Below are positions 36,242 through 49,673 of a stretch of 64,000 nucleotides of DNA, one piece after another. Position 1 is the stretch's first letter. Every line of letters begins with the position of its first letter. A program made the translations under genes and the position numbers. The notes beneath the pieces are model-generated. The model saw nothing but the letters and a program-made list of their open reading frames with translations. It searched no databases and had not been told where the DNA came from. Origin of the DNA: Haliotis asinina (lineage: Eukaryota > Mollusca > Gastropoda > Lepetellida > Haliotidae). The stretch is from NCBI RefSeq assembly GCF_037392515.1, contig NC_090280.1, positions 61,021,504 to 61,085,503 of the forward strand, given 5' to 3'.

Positions 36242-36480
36242 ATTTGTGAGTGAGTGAGTTTAGTATTACGCAACACTCAGCAATATTCCAGCTATATGGT
36301 GGCAGTCTGTAAATAATCGTGTCTGGACCAGACAATCCAGTGATCAACAACATTAGCGTCGATCTGCGCAATTGAGAACAGATGACATGTGTCAACCAAG
36401 TCTGCGAACCAGACCACCCGATCCCGTTAGTCGCCTCTTACGACAAACATAGTCGCCTTTTATGGCAAGCATGGGTTGCC
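36242..36480 (-). repeat. Abalone-type SINE, most of its length
   Basis: Begins GTGAGTGAGTGAGTTTAG, includes CACTCAGCAATATTCCAGC, CAGTGATCAACAACATTAGC and CGATCCCGTTAGTCGCCTC, and stops at GCAAGCATGGGTTGCC before the head is complete. Confidence 0.85.
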
Positions 36481-37174
36481 GTAATGATGCAAGAGAATAC
36501 CCGAAACATTCAAAATGGGCTGTCTCAACATATTAATCGATTTATAATCGAGCAAAAATCACACACCCTACTAGATTTGTCCAGCTTTCTGACCTGAAGC
36601 ATCTTCCTCAGCAAATCTTGGACGTTTTATACATCCACGTGTCTGCAGCCAGTGCCTTGGGAGGATTGAAACTGTGGGAACACTTTTGTTTGAGCTACAC
36701 ATACCTTTTGATGCATGTGACGTATACTAAACCAATCACACTCCAACCAGGAGTCAATATCAATCAGTGTGTGCTTACACATTGACTTATCTACGGTATC
36801 TATAATGGTAACGGTATCAAACATTGGAGTATCCCAACAGATTTCCACTCCAGTACGCGAATATAATGTCTTTTCAGATCACGTTTGCCATTTGTGCACT
36901 TTGAGTAAACTACTTGTTATTACCCATTACTGTCATAATCAATAGTACACGGAGAGATGTGTCTTTTTTGTTCGTTGGCAGAACAATATGATATAAATAT
37001 ACGTATAGCACCAGCAGCATTCAGTTCAGTTATGTTACTCTTAACTTGAAACTGAATCATTTTTATTGAAGAACAAAAGAATCATCACAGGGCCTGGAAT
37101 CTTACAGAATCAACATGGAAAGTACGTATTATCTCGTCATGGTGTGTGACGTAATGATAATGCCCAGCATTAAT

Positions 37175-37310
37175 CTCTTGTTAAACACTGCACCCAGCAA
37201 TATTCAGCTGTGGAGGTCTGTTAGTAATCGAGTCAGAAACAGACAACCCAAAGAAATCCTACATTAACAGAATTGGTCTAAGCAACTGGGAGAATGACGT
37301 CTTGGAGAAA
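37175..37310 (-). repeat. Abalone-type SINE, degenerate
   Basis: GCACCCAGCAATATTCAGCT, GAGGTCTGTTAGTAATCGAG and CTAAGCAACTGGGAGAATGA follow the order of intact copies. Only the tail-side half is present. Confidence 0.5.
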
Positions 37311-39118
37311 TTAGCAGTATAGTTTGCCTTCAGCTGATCAACTAAACCCATTGATTTATGTGTTGTAAAGCGTGGTTGATATATGATCTCTCTAAGTTGA
37401 ATATTGATGAAAACTGTGTCCGTTTTACTCTCACCCAATACACAATGTCACGAAACACAAACCATCACTGACCTGTCTAAAGGGTTGGCTGAAGTGGACT
37501 TTGTGGTGATTCGTACCTAATCCCTAATCCTTCAGGTCGGTGTAATACATATGCTTTTGTAACAGATATATTAGATGTTTTTGTTTTTATCTTGCTACCT
37601 GATTCTGTTTTGAAACAATTCATTCACTCACTCTCATTTTCACTAAGCATATTGGTCATCATACATACACTTCCAAGTATAATATCTGAGAACATCGGCT
37701 TCAACAAAATGCTTTGAACAGAATCTTAAAAGTTTCAGTCTTTTCAAGAGACATGAACATGATGTTCATAAATGGAAGACACTTCTCCCCGAGGTCACGT
37801 TTACTTGTCTCACAGTGTCAATAAAAGCTGATTAATTCAGTTAACTGAGGAAACATGGCTATTCATGGCTATTCTATAATTATTTTTCAACAACTGTTAG
37901 GTGCACCATGCCTTCAACAAACAGTCATTAGTGTGTTCAAAGGAAATGTGTTTTGTCACATGCAACGCAAAGCACAACTTTGCAGATTTTGACACCTTTG
38001 GGCGTGGACTTACAGTAACAAATAATCAAAATGCAAATTCAACTTAGAAAGTTGAAAAATAAAGAAAGGGAAAAAGAGCGAAATCGAAAACGATTCACTA
38101 ATTTCAACCCCATTGTGTAATCATAATTTCACCTCAGCTGTGGTGAAAAGTCGTTTCAAGAGCTGTGTTGCGCTGTGTACATAGCGCATGCGCAATAATT
38201 AGGTTCCTGGCAACTTCAACCGGGATGTCTGGATGGTTTATTTCCATGGAGTCGACTCATGGAAAACACGGCAAGTGATGCATACATGGATCATATGTGG
38301 TCGAAGATGGAAAACAAAAGATGTGTCTTGTGATTACAAGCATCTTGGATCTGCAGTGAAAAAATACACTGTTTCCATACTTTTTCATATTTTTTTCACA
38401 TCTCGCTTATTGGGGTTTGGCAGATTTGCGAGCCAGGTTTTCAAATGAGAAAGTGTAACATTAGAAATACTAATATGACCGTTAAAATGGTCAGCTTGGA
38501 AACGGAAGTGTTTGATTCATGTCTGCAAAGCATAGAAAAACAGCTTGATAAGCAGCTGTCACAGTCATCCCTCAATGCGATGTTTGTTGTATTGACACCT
38601 ATGTGTCTACCTGCCTGTCTCCTTATGCCAGTACGCAATACACAATTTCAATCACTGACCACATGCATTTGGAACTAACACCTATCAGGCTATACACCAT
38701 AAATGTCTTGTGCACCTGAGTTCTGTCTGTGTCCTAATACGTAATTACGCAGATAGTCAGATGTGACACTTGTACACATGACTCATTATAATGTCTGCAT
38801 CTATTTTTCTCGGGTGACTGGAACGGGCGGATGCTGGGGCAAACTCAAATTGTCAGTTTCAAGTCCTGCTTTGTACTTGGACGAACGACATTTTCCAGCC
38901 ACGCTACCATCTTAGCATTTGTTGATGGGATCGAACCCAAATGCAGAAAAATGGGCATGCATTTCTAAACCCCAACATCTCTATACACACACACCTGAGC
39001 GTATTGACAAATGAACCAACTAGTGGCATTACACTTGAGTGCACGCCTGTCCGCTCTGACTGGCTTCGTTTCGAAGGTAGTAAACCCAAGTACGTGTGAT
39101 GGAATTATTTTTGGGTTC
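37311..39118. other. No supported gene
   Basis: Short ORFs only. A B-box-like word at 38930 (GGGATCGAACCC) is not accompanied by a tRNA fold. Confidence 0.5.
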
Positions 39119-39248
<130 letters not shown>

Positions 39249-41149
39249 GTAAATCTTTCTATAACTACCCCCAAACAGACATTTCTTTAACACAGCTCTC
39301 ATTGCGAACAAAGGGAATATCTTAATGTGGGGTAGATTTGTTTCAGATTTACAACGGATACATGTATTATCATTGTCATATTCAAATTCAATAGCTATGA
39401 AAAAAATGAGGGAGAATACCAGTCACATCATCAACTACATGATACGTGTGATGCTGAAAACTGAATTCGGAGACCGAGCACATTCTCTTGTCATCAGAAT
39501 ACAAAGTACTAAATTCTGTGCAATATGTAAGTATGTATCTGTTTCATGTAATCGGAGAGGTGTTATAGAGATCCTTCATTATTTGCAGGGTAAGCTTAAT
39601 GTCTCATGCATTGTCAATACACGTGAATCTAGTTAGAGGATGGCATTTTCCCCTGCCAACAAGAACAAAACAGTTATTCTAATGGCAATGATACACCAAA
39701 CACGTTTGGTGTCAAGCCATGTTTCATTCATATCCCGTGAATTTTATAATGCTCACTGAAACTTTGCCTTTTCACTCTATGAAATTGTGTTTGTCGGATA
39801 CGAGACTATTAATTCATTTACATTGAAGTATAATATCGTAGAGTATCATAACTATCAAACATAGTCATTCAGCTGTGACCATGTGCCAAAAGCAATGACT
39901 CCTAAAACCACAAAGCTAATGACAATGTTATCTCAAGCAGAAAGATCACATCCTTTGCACATTCAGGAGACAAAGGTAAATCGGGTTTGTTAAAAATGTG
40001 GCCATTAGACCACTTAATAACAGCATTGGTGACGGTTTTACGGTATCAGCAATGAACGTCCATTAAATTAGGTTCATCGACTGATCCCATTTAGCTGAAG
40101 GAAATGGACATTCTTCAGATCCTTCACAGGGAGATTTTATTATCTTATATGATCTGTTTCTTATAATCGGAAAATGTTCAATTTCATTTGTGTTTGTATA
40201 AGTCCAAGCCAAGGTTTCAGATTGTATTCCTATCAGCAAAAAGAATTGGCTTTATATAATAATGTCCTTCAAGTGTAACACACATGCTCCCCCATTACAG
40301 TAAACACATTCTTTTTCTATTCATTTCCTAATGATAATCCGTGTATAGGTTGTCTAGGGCAAGGGTTGTGATGATGGTGCACATGTCGTTCTAGGAAACA
40401 TACGTACGTGAATTATTTAAGACAAGTTCTAAGTGTTACATGTATGTTCTGAAATTGCCAAGCGATTTGAGGCGCACATAAAATACTGAATATATTGCTG
40501 CTGTCTATATTGTATGGGATATCTGGTTATGATTGCTCAAGAAAGAGAGTGACCACCTTGGGTGTCTACCGTCCAAATCTAGTCTCCAAGTTGGCTAGCT
40601 TCCCGCAATATATCAACATGCATAAAGAGAAAGATCAGCAAGAAGAGCACATTGTTAAGCAAGTGTGCCTGCCGATCTCTTCACTAACATTTTATCACGT
40701 GGATAGTATTTCTGGTCATTTGTGTGATTGGTTAAGTGTATTAGTTCAATTTGCATCGGGCGATGTAATTAAATTAATCAGGACCATGTCAGATAAAACA
40801 CATAACCAACCTAATACCGTAGGTAGGGACGTTATTCACATAAACGCCATCTAAATTACTTGGGCCTCCTGAAATATTGCATATCATTGCCAGCCAAAAT
40901 ACACCAAACTGAAGATAACTATCTGCGTAATTATAAATGATTAAATCAATCTGAATAAGTGAGAAGGAGCAATATGTCTACTGGAAATCTTTTCTAGGGT
41001 ATGATATGTTTACAAAGATAGACTTAAATTTCGGCACTGGCAATTTATCTCATTCTGCAAGCATAGCAAGACATCTATTAAAATAACGGCTAATGAATCC
41101 TGAGTAGAATTATGTGTAGCCATCGTAAGTAATAAATGACGTTTAGTTT
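39249..41149. other. No supported gene; one unidentified ORF at 40495-40854
   Basis: The longest ORF (119 codons, plus strand, 40495-40854) starts at a non-ATG codon and contains stretches such as VCLPISSLTFYHVDSISGH. No domain or splice context was recognised, so it is not called as a gene. Confidence 0.45.
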
Positions 41150-41420
41150 ATCAACAAAAGTAATCATTTTCCACAACACGTGACGTTTATATGACATGCT
41201 ATTGCGTACAGTGGCAACTGAAAATGTTTTCATTATCAACCCCCATGATATGTGAGGCTGGCAAGATTACGTGGAGAACGAATCGTTCCTTTCACATCTC
41301 TTCTGACGCTCGTTTCAGCACTAAATGTATCAACTTAATCTGTCTTGGCGAAGTGCTGTAATCGATTGTTTCCTCGTAACATTGGTATCACAGGCAACAA
41401 ATTCCCAACCCTAAAAAGTG
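41150..41420. repeat. Diverged repeat F, copy 0
   Basis: Contains CACGTGACGTTTATATGACATG, GCTCGTTTCAGCACTAAATG, TGTCTTGGCGAAGTGCTGTA and TCACAGGCAACAAATTCCC. The same landmarks recur at about 45385-45630 and 59475-59660. Function unknown. Confidence 0.5.
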
Positions 41421-41884
41421 ATTATTAGTCATGTTTTTTTCCCCAAGTAATAATCTTTAACGTTTCAAAAAGGTCCATCGCATGCCTCCTATTGAATTGA
41501 TAGTGCTCAAATATATATTATTGTCTTTTGACAAGTTAAAAAAGCCCCCAAAACCACCGGGATGGTAGAACACTTACGTAATCTTTGTCAGAAGAAACAT
41601 TAATTCGAACTACAAAACTGAACTTGAAATGTTCTTCTGCTATGTAATGCTTACTCTGTTTACAACATCCTTGTCTGATGAGTAGGATAAAATAGCATGA
41701 TACAAGACGGGGCAGTTATCTACGATCAGTACATAGATCTGTTCTTTCATGTTTGATCGTACTAACTTGAACATGAACATGAACCATTCATTCATCTGTT
41801 CTCCATTAGTATCTATATGCTAGGCATATATGAATATGAAATTTATTCCACTCCGTTGGAAATGTTTCATCTATATGAATATAT

Positions 41885-41923
41885 CAGTATGCTCGCAAAA
41901 TGGAATCTTCACTACTTTATAAT

Positions 41924-41954
<31 letters not shown>

Positions 41955-42063
41955 ATATATATACCTTCAAAAAGTAGGGATCATATATATTACCTTTTTT
42001 CACATGCGTTGGCATTGCCTAGCAGTATGCTCGCAAATTGGCATATTCACTACTTTTTAATGG
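41885..42063. repeat. 41-bp direct repeat flanking an ACGC/AT microsatellite segment
   Basis: CAGTATGCTCGCAAA followed by ...TTCACTACTTT.TAATGG occurs at 41885-41925 and 42023-42063. Between them lie 97 bases that start with (GCAC)n (about 41925-41955) and an AT run. Confidence 0.85.
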
Positions 42064-42754
42064 TATAGAAATCTCCTTAGAATCTGCTGGATCAATAATG
42101 ATGAATTCTTTGGGTCGAGTTCCAATTTTTCGATGGAATACTTTAGGTCGGACCCATCTCAATAGTCAGCTATTTACAGGAAATATCCTGTGACTGATAA
42201 ACGTTTCTAGGACAATGACAAATGCGGTATGAGCAATTTGTGTGTGGTTTCATGATTTAGCTGGGTGTATTTATCTTGACGAGTTTACAAGCAGTCGTCA
42301 AGGTCATTACGTAAATTACTTCCTGTTCGTAGGTTTTGATTACGTACATATTTCACACTAAAGACATAAAGAGATTTATGATGTATCAGCTCCTCTATTA
42401 AAGATTCTTTAACGAGATGAGGCACATGACATGACATAACGCTTTGAATAACAAATCGAAGAAATTAACACCAAACGAAATGTACACCTCCTCAATCAGA
42501 CAGATATTACAAGACGTCAGATCACTGTGATAACGATCAATACTCATGCTGACTGAAAGGTCACTTTCATTCCTGTGGAAGAATGTGACTCTGGATCATA
42601 CAAAATGATGAGCGTAAACGAATGAGAACGCTGAGACCATGTACGAATCAGAAAGAAACACTCAGTGTGAATGAACATTCATGAATATGTGTAAGGTATA
42701 CGTTTGCTTATTTGTTTATTTATTTGTCTCCTGTTCAAAACAAACAACGGTCGA

Positions 42755-42920
42755 GTATGGGCAATCCAGAGATCAACAGCTTGAGCACAGATCTACGCAA
42801 CTGGGATACGATGGCAAGTGTCAACCAAATCAGCGAGCCTAGTCACACGATCCTGTTAGTCGCATGGTACGACAAGCAAGGGTCGCTAAAAACAGTTCTA
42901 ACACGGATCTTCACGAGTGT
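42755..42920 (-). repeat. Abalone-type SINE, head-side part
   Basis: GCAATCCAGAGATCAACAGC, CTACGCAACTGGGATACGAT, GTGTCAACCAAATCAGCGAG and CGATCCTGTTAGTCGCATGG, ending near ACACGGATCTTCACGAGTG. Diverged but collinear. Confidence 0.7.
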
Positions 42921-43447
42921 ATGATGTAGGAGTTCTGTTGATGTCAGCTATAATGCCCTAAGCACCCTACACATTGTGTATGCTCTGAATCAAAATATTA
43001 ATAGTTCTCATGATGAATATGGTGGAATGTCGATTAGATCCGGTATTGGACTGGCCATGTATGAAGAGCTGCTAGAAAATGAAACAAACCAGGATGATCA
43101 TCATCGTTATCAAACATAGAGTGTTTGTTCATATTGGAGTAACGGCACTCAGGTTTTGTCCTCTCTTGCACTGGTGAGATCAATTCTAGCTAGGATCTTC
43201 AGTGGTGAATAAGGGGTGCTTTACAAGGATCACCATTCCGTGGTTTTGGTACTTGAAACTGAATGTACCAAATCTGTGTCCATGAGGAACTACGAAAACG
43301 ATGACTTGATAAAGAAACTGTTTCGTACCTTCCAGATTTGTCAGTAAATCAAGCCATGGTCACTTTTAAATTCAATACTTGTAATCTAACAACCCATGAC
43401 GAGTGGTAAGAACATCTAGTTCAGCTGAACCATTAGAGTGTTGCAAT

Positions 43448-43686
43448 AGCCGTGAAGATAGGTTGAGTAGGTCCTCAACAGCCCATGCCATGCTTGCCAT
43501 AAAAGGCGACTCTGCTTGTCGTAAGAGGTGATTAACGGGATCGGGTGGTCAGATTCGCTGACATGGTTGACACATGTCATCGGTTCCCAATAGCACAGAT
43601 CACTGGACAGACTTGATTATTTACAGACCGGCGCTATATAGTTGGAACATTGATGAGTGTGACGTAAAACTAAACTCACTCATTGG
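43448..43686 (+). repeat. Abalone-type SINE, near full length with tail
   Basis: From GCCGTGAAGATAGGTTG through CCATAAAAGGCGACTCTGC, GGGATCGGGTGGTCAGATTC, GTTGACACATGTCATCGGTT and ATTTACAGACCGGCGC to the tail GTAAAACTAAACTCACTCAT. This copy shows the 3' end in the sense direction. Confidence 0.85.
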
Positions 43687-44496
43687 ATTTTCAGATATTT
43701 GGGTTTTTTTCGTCCGAGAGACGGATTGGATCGACACAATGTTTACAACGTTTCCCTGTGAGGAAGCAACCTGTCGGATTATGTGATTAGGTACCAGTAC
43801 CTTCTGCAATAAACGATTTTTAATGGGTAACGTTTTGAGAAATTCATCTGGGTGGCGCCTCTTTCCGTGTGTGAGGGACTCTGATCGCTAATCTTCAAAG
43901 TAAGCACAATGGCTGTAACAAGCGTTCAGTATATTTGAGATTTTAAGATCATTCCAATTGATTGAATCCCCATTGGCTCAAACGGTAAGGGACTGGTTGA
44001 CAGTATACCTTTGTCTTTACTTAGATGTGACAAGCTGGTGTCAACATACAAAGAATTTGCTTTACATTTTCTAAAAATACTGGAATATCATGGCAAATTA
44101 TTTTGTCACGTGTAAATTCAAATTGAGTATGGATTTGGAACTGATATTGTTTAAGCAAGTGTAACAGCAAAATATATGAAACAGTAAGATGGAATGCCAA
44201 TTCAATACGGCATGTATTACAAGATACATACAGAGCTATAGATTACGCTAAATCTGCGTAGGTATCGATACCTTGACAGAACAATATGATAAAGCGCTCA
44301 ACTCCAAGCTTCATGGGCATGCTCTGGGCACACACAGTATATTGGACATCATTACTTCGGATAACCCAAGCTGCCTTTTAAAAGGTTATCGGTCATATGA
44401 CTTAACCCAGCGGTACAGAGGAGTGAAGGGATTTTTTTCTTTAAAATTTTCCCTTTTAGATGCTGTTAAATCTTTGTCAAAAGATAACTGAAAATA
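43687..44496. other. No supported gene
   Basis: Short ORFs only, no recognised repeat. Confidence 0.45.
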
Positions 44497-44645
44497 TTAA
44501 TTACTAGGTGTTGACTTGTGATTGGAAGTGGATTCATAGTCCTGGTCATGCTGAGTTTCCGTAAGTGTGTTCATCGCAAAGTCTGCGTCCTTCTCTTTCG
44601 TCAATGATGTTCTTGGCCTATCCAGCTCTGGAAAGGGTTGATCGG
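44497..44645 (-). CDS. Candidate terminal coding exon of an unidentified gene (about 48 codons)
   Basis: On the minus strand, a splice-acceptor-like TGTATTTTAAG precedes CCGATCAACCC. From there one frame runs through ELDRPRTSLTKEKDADFAM and TLTETQHDQDYESTSNHKS to a TAA at 44497-44499. The strongly hydrophilic, acidic, Ser/Thr-rich composition and the absence of AT-rich codons contrast with the surroundings and resemble the cytoplasmic tail of a membrane receptor. No upstream exon was identified, so this is a suggestion from composition and one splice-like site only. It may belong to a gene lying within the 45-60 kb duplicated region. Confidence 0.3.
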
Positions 44646-45384
44646 CTTAAAATACAACACATACGTAAAATATAATCATATATAGAGTGCCTACCTGTTA
44701 AAAATACAAAACGAAGAAAAAACTATAAGTCACACCAAACATAATTTTTCTCAAAACTAGAAATTCCTCAATATGTCTGTCACGTGTTTTGAAAACTGTA
44801 CTACACGATTAAATTTTGTTTTCCTGATCAAAAGCACTTTTTAACAAGGTTGCCTTTTGACCCTCGTAGAATACCCACGTGTGATTGGCCTCAAAAAGTT
44901 TGAAATGCGGACACAAAAGGGTGAAGGTGCAGTAACATTAGTGGAACGTTACCCTTTGAAAGATTTTGTCATAAGCAATGTTCATTAATGATGCGTGCCA
45001 TGCTGGTGAAAATTGTGGAATTAAAATGATTAAGTATTGCATGTTTAGAGTTCTAGTAACATGTTTATTCAACTAACTACCCTGAGAATAAGATGCAATG
45101 GGGAAATCACAGATACATATATAGCATATACATATAATTGAATATCAGAGAGGGTCGCTTTAAAACATATTGGAGAACACATTACCGTTGACAAACCATC
45201 CTGAAAAACTGTAAATATCCACGAAAACTGCTTTAGTATAAGAGGCATTTATTAAATAAAATAGGCGTACATTACAACACCAAACAGTCGTAAGCATGAC
45301 TTGAATCTATCGGGGAACATATTTTACAATTTTAATGAGAAATGGTGTGTTATATATGATGTTCAGTTAGTCCATTAACATGAT
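44646..45384. other. No supported gene
   Basis: AT-rich; nothing recognised. Confidence 0.45.
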
Positions 45385-45630
45385 AAAGTTCCACGACCCA
45401 TGACGTTTGCATGACATGTTATGTCGTAGGAAAGTAATTGAATTGATTTTAGCATTCATTCACATGAACCTACAAATTATTATGCCAACGTTATCAACTT
45501 GTGGACAATTAATCGTTGTTTAAAAGTCTACAGGTCGTTGCTACAGCTCGTTTCAGCAAGAAATGGTACACCTAATCTGTCTGTAATCGATTACGTCCTA
45601 GTGACGTTCGTACAACACATTATCATTCAT
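45385..45630. repeat. Diverged repeat F, copy 1
   Basis: CCATGACGTTTGCATGACATG, GCTCGTTTCAGCAAGAAATG and CTGTAATCGATTACGTCC match the order seen at 41150-41420, with large indels. Confidence 0.5.
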
Positions 45631-45832
45631 TAAGTCACTTTTCAGGCACTGATCTATAACTTTCCATAAATTTCCACCACACTTAAGCAACTAGATGGAA
45701 TGGATACTGACAAGGCATACATATTTGTCCTGTAGGTAGCTGATACACATACCTGACAACCTACTGGATGACAGCAGCTTACTTTGAAGGAAGAAACATC
45801 AGAGATAGCAAATGCCTACTTTCTCACACTCA

Positions 45833-45994
45833 CACATACATACATACATACATACATACATACATACATACATACATACATACATACATACATACATACA
45901 TACATACATACATACATACATACATACATACATACATACATGCATACATGCATACATGCATACATGCATACATACATACATATTTTCCCCTCCC

Positions 45995-46026
<32 letters not shown>
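45833..46026. repeat. Compound microsatellite: CATA repeat then CT repeat
   Basis: About 150 bp of CATA units, with CATG variants near the right end (45940-45970), then a short C/T spacer and about 14 CT units (45999-46026). The long overlapping ORFs in this segment are artefacts. Confidence 0.98.
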
Positions 46027-46029
<3 letters not shown>

Positions 46030-47539
46030 CAGACAAAAGCACCACATATTTACAGTATTCAGTGTATTTTATTGTATTGGGAGGTGAAACACTACCACCA
46101 TTATATGACACCAATAATCTTTCTTCAAACGAAAGAGAACATAGCAAAGTTGTAAAAGGCAAAGTGTATCATACAACGTGCTGCAGCCTTCAGTCTTCAG
46201 TTTACTTTAAATCAATATTATACAACGGTACATTTCGCACCGGATTCGGGCAAAGGGATGGTTCATTGTTATGACATGAACTAAATGACACACTGCATCC
46301 CTTAGCTTCAATAATACATGCACACCGACATACAATTTTTCAGGCATTGTTTGTGTCTAAGTTTCCGAAGTCCCGTGGTAAACACCACGAAGACCAACCA
46401 TGGATACTTATGTTGTCTTAAACGCTGTCGAGGGACCCGTCATGGTGTTTGTCAAATTTTGTTTCAGATGTCAAACTTGTATTGATCGACTGTAGCAAGT
46501 GGTTAAGTTTGGTTTCGTGCTTTCGCGGTTATGTATGACATTTTTACCCACATGAAACACCATGGGTGAAACGGAGTTCACTTAATCTGCGCCTGGGACA
46601 ATAATCGCCGAATATATCTGGAGCAGTTAAATCACTCAGCTTATTTTGCCAGTGCCGGCGTATTCTGTCCCGATTATCTGGCACTTAGCAGTAAATATAT
46701 ATTTAATCTGGATCCTATCCCCATCATAGAAGGGGTTACGAGACTGAGGGCAGACACTGTCATAAACATTCATCCAAGCACTGTATCAAGATTATTTCCA
46801 CCAGTGTCAGAAGTAAGCTGTGTGTATGTTCCTGTAATAGGTTGACAGATTATAAGCTTGGTTTTCGGTTCATTCGTTCCTGGAGTGATGTATTCATAAT
46901 AAGAATGTTCAGTATTAGTAGAGAAGGGGATCAGTCGGACATGGCTGCTATAGTTCAGAAATAGGATGAACCACATATACATTTTCAGAGATTTCTTTGG
47001 CTATAAAAGTGTCCTGTCGCTTACATTTAACATTCGGGTCCAGATCCACTGCTTTCGATGCTATTTCTACATAAACAAGATACTAACATACTCATGAATA
47101 CATTTCTCAGATTATGTGCTTAAATAATTTACCAGGTGTGTTGCAATATATATTATTGAACAGAAATGTGGTGGAACGGGAGGTACTGTGGCATTATCCT
47201 CATACAGGATGGATTTAAACCACCGATAAGCTCTGTTTATGATGAATACTTGTCAGCATCATACCTGTTCTCATGAATTCCAATCAAACATAACTGAAAC
47301 ACAGGAGAAAGATCCTCAGCAATACCTTAAATTGAGGTGGCTTACTGTTGCAATTATCAGCATTCCTTAACTTGAGTTTCCAGCTCAGCGAGTAAGCATT
47401 TCCTTTAGTTTGTTCAACATTATTCAAAAGCACAACAACGTCACATAACGACATGGGAGAAATGCAACAAATGGCTAAAATGTTGCGTTTTCCTTTTGTC
47501 ACACTTTCGTTCTTTTCCATATTCGTAGTTGTTGTTGTT

Positions 47540-47690
47540 TGTTGTGTTTTTGTGTTTTTATTTATTTTTTTTTTTTTTCCATGCAGTTAGTTTTTATTTT
47601 ATATCATATTTATTATTTCTTTATCTTTATTTATTATTTTTTTTTATTATTATTATTATTTTTTTTGGGGGGGTGGGGTGGTGGTGGTCG
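47540..47690. repeat. T-rich low-complexity stretch
   Basis: Runs of T and TTTA/TTAT ending in GGGGGGGTGGGG. No function inferred. Confidence 0.85.
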
Positions 47691-49310
47691 TAAAGGACAA
47701 GAATGCGTAGATGTCCTATCTGGCATTCAGTAATTCTATGGCATACACTTCTCCAGCATTGATCAGGACAATACACTTGTGAACTCATTTGAGGGGAGGC
47801 TGTTACCTATACTTCGGCTTGAGAAACTGAGGAACGTATCGAGGGCCGAGTTCAAAGTGGAAACAGTATTGAGACGTATCCGGCGTCGTGACACATAAAT
47901 CTTGTGCCACTTAAGACGATTTGAAATGATTTTTGTCTCCAAATTAGATTTAGTTACAGAGTGATGTAATTAATACCATGGCAAGGTTACCATATTTATT
48001 CTTTTGAGCATAAAATAATTGACACCATGCAATCATTTTAGACCGAATCTATAACACGCGAGCTCCTCAATTATATTAGAAGATATCTTTCTGATTTATC
48101 ACATGATAGGTCGCGTTCTGGATGGTAAGTAATGTACGCTCTGCTAAGATGTTGTCAGGGAGATGAATGAGAGTTAGATTTTACGGTTAAACTGTTTCGT
48201 TCACACATTTTTCATTTACAAATAGGAATGAAATAAAATTGCAACAACGCGGTGCTGTCACAACCGAAAATTCCCATTTTGAAGGACATGTAACCAAGTA
48301 CATCTGTGTACTCATGTTCCACATGTAAAATATATTTTACTTCAGTTGGAAACTACACAGGAAGTTCAATCTTACAAAGCGGGTCATCGTTTTAGGTATT
48401 CTGAACAGACACTGACAACATGGCTGAAATATTAGTACGCATGATAAATGAGGCTAAGAGATCATGTTATCAGCACGGGGGCAACGGATCTTCACCAAAA
48501 CGTCCATTACAAATCTCATTTCAGCAAAATACAAAAATGGAAGTGATATCAGTTTCTTCTTCGTGACGCTTCTCACGCAGACAAAATATTCGGCAGAATT
48601 ATATCTGATTATTCCCTGATGTATCAAAAAAGCAAATCAGCAAATTTAATTTAAATTCTATTCTCACATCATCCATACAGTACCAGTCAATGCTGATATA
48701 GGGCACTTGCTGTAAGAGGCGTTACTTCACAATACTTACAGATAGCCACACAATATCCCAGCTTCCAGTTCACTGAATGTGGGATCAGCAAAATGCCACC
48801 TGCAGAGTTTAGGGAAACTCCCGCCTCACAAGATTATTATTGCGTATTCTATGGACATTTATCGTCCAATTATGTTAAGAAATCTGTGGGTCCAGAGTGG
48901 CATGAGCAAAACGCCCCCTGCCGAAACACTCTTGATTCCGAAAATACAACAAGATTATTACTGCTTCTTCGATAGACAGTTTACTTCCAGTAATGCTAAG
49001 ACGTCTTTTGTCCCAGTGCTTTTTTCTCAACATGGAGATTTCCCCCAACAGAAAACACCAAGTCTTCGCAAGATCAACATGAGAACACAAGGTTTGGGTG
49101 TAAGGTTTTGTTAATATTTCGCCAATTTTCACTGATTTTCATCATTTATTGAACTCATGACAATACTCTATTCAGCGTTCCGAATTTGTTTATATCAGTT
49201 CATTGCGGAAACAGTACCTTTAAACAGTCTGGAATATTTTGCAAAATCTAGTTCGGGACAGATGACTGAAGTAAGTGGTTACATTTACACTAGTGAGTCT
49301 AAATGTAAGC

Positions 49311-49402
49311 AAACAACAATTCACTTCAGCAAAGACACTGGAAAATATTTTCTCTACAAACAACAATTCACTTCAGCAAAGACACTGGAAAATATTTTCT
49401 CT
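49311..49402. repeat. Perfect 47-bp tandem duplication
   Basis: AAACAACAATTCACTTCAGC...GAAAATATTTTCTCT is repeated directly at 49311 and 49358 without visible differences. Confidence 0.95.
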
Positions 49403-49597
49403 TGACATGGTTTGCTATCTACTGAAATATTACTGAAGAAATCTAATCAAACTTGTGTGTAGACATAATAAGTTATAAATGGCGTTCAGATTATCAACAA
49501 CTATAACTAGTTTCCTTATCATGAGCCATTTATTTGAGACGTTATGGCACACACTGACAATTGGAAATGGTTCCAATATCAATATCCACGACATGTC

Positions 49598-49636
49598 TGT
49601 ATGTGCGCGCGCGCGCGCGCGCGCGCGCGTGCGTGC

Positions 49637-49673
<37 letters not shown>

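Larger units (their letters stand above)
46344..49600. repeat. Duplicated segment D1
   Basis: Collinear with D2 (54935-59450). Matching anchors: GTTTCCGAAGT (46361 and 54938), TATGTATGACATTTTTACCC (46529 and 55797), AATCTGGATCCTATCCCCA (46707 and 55973), CTTGTCAGCATCATA (47250 and 57126), CAAAATGCCACC (48789 and 57337) and GAAATCTAATCAAACTTGTGTG (49438 and 59288). Both strands contain short conserved ORFs; in D1 all are broken. D1 has about 120 bp repeated in tandem at 48789-49008 that is single in D2. Confidence 0.7.

Noticed and set aside
38920..38960. B-box-like GGGATCGAACCC
   Set aside because: Isolated; no A box at the right distance and no SINE body around it.
45768..46274. Several overlapping long ORFs on both strands rich in THTYI and MYVC repeats
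   Set aside because: They are translations of the CATA and CT microsatellites, whose period keeps frames open.
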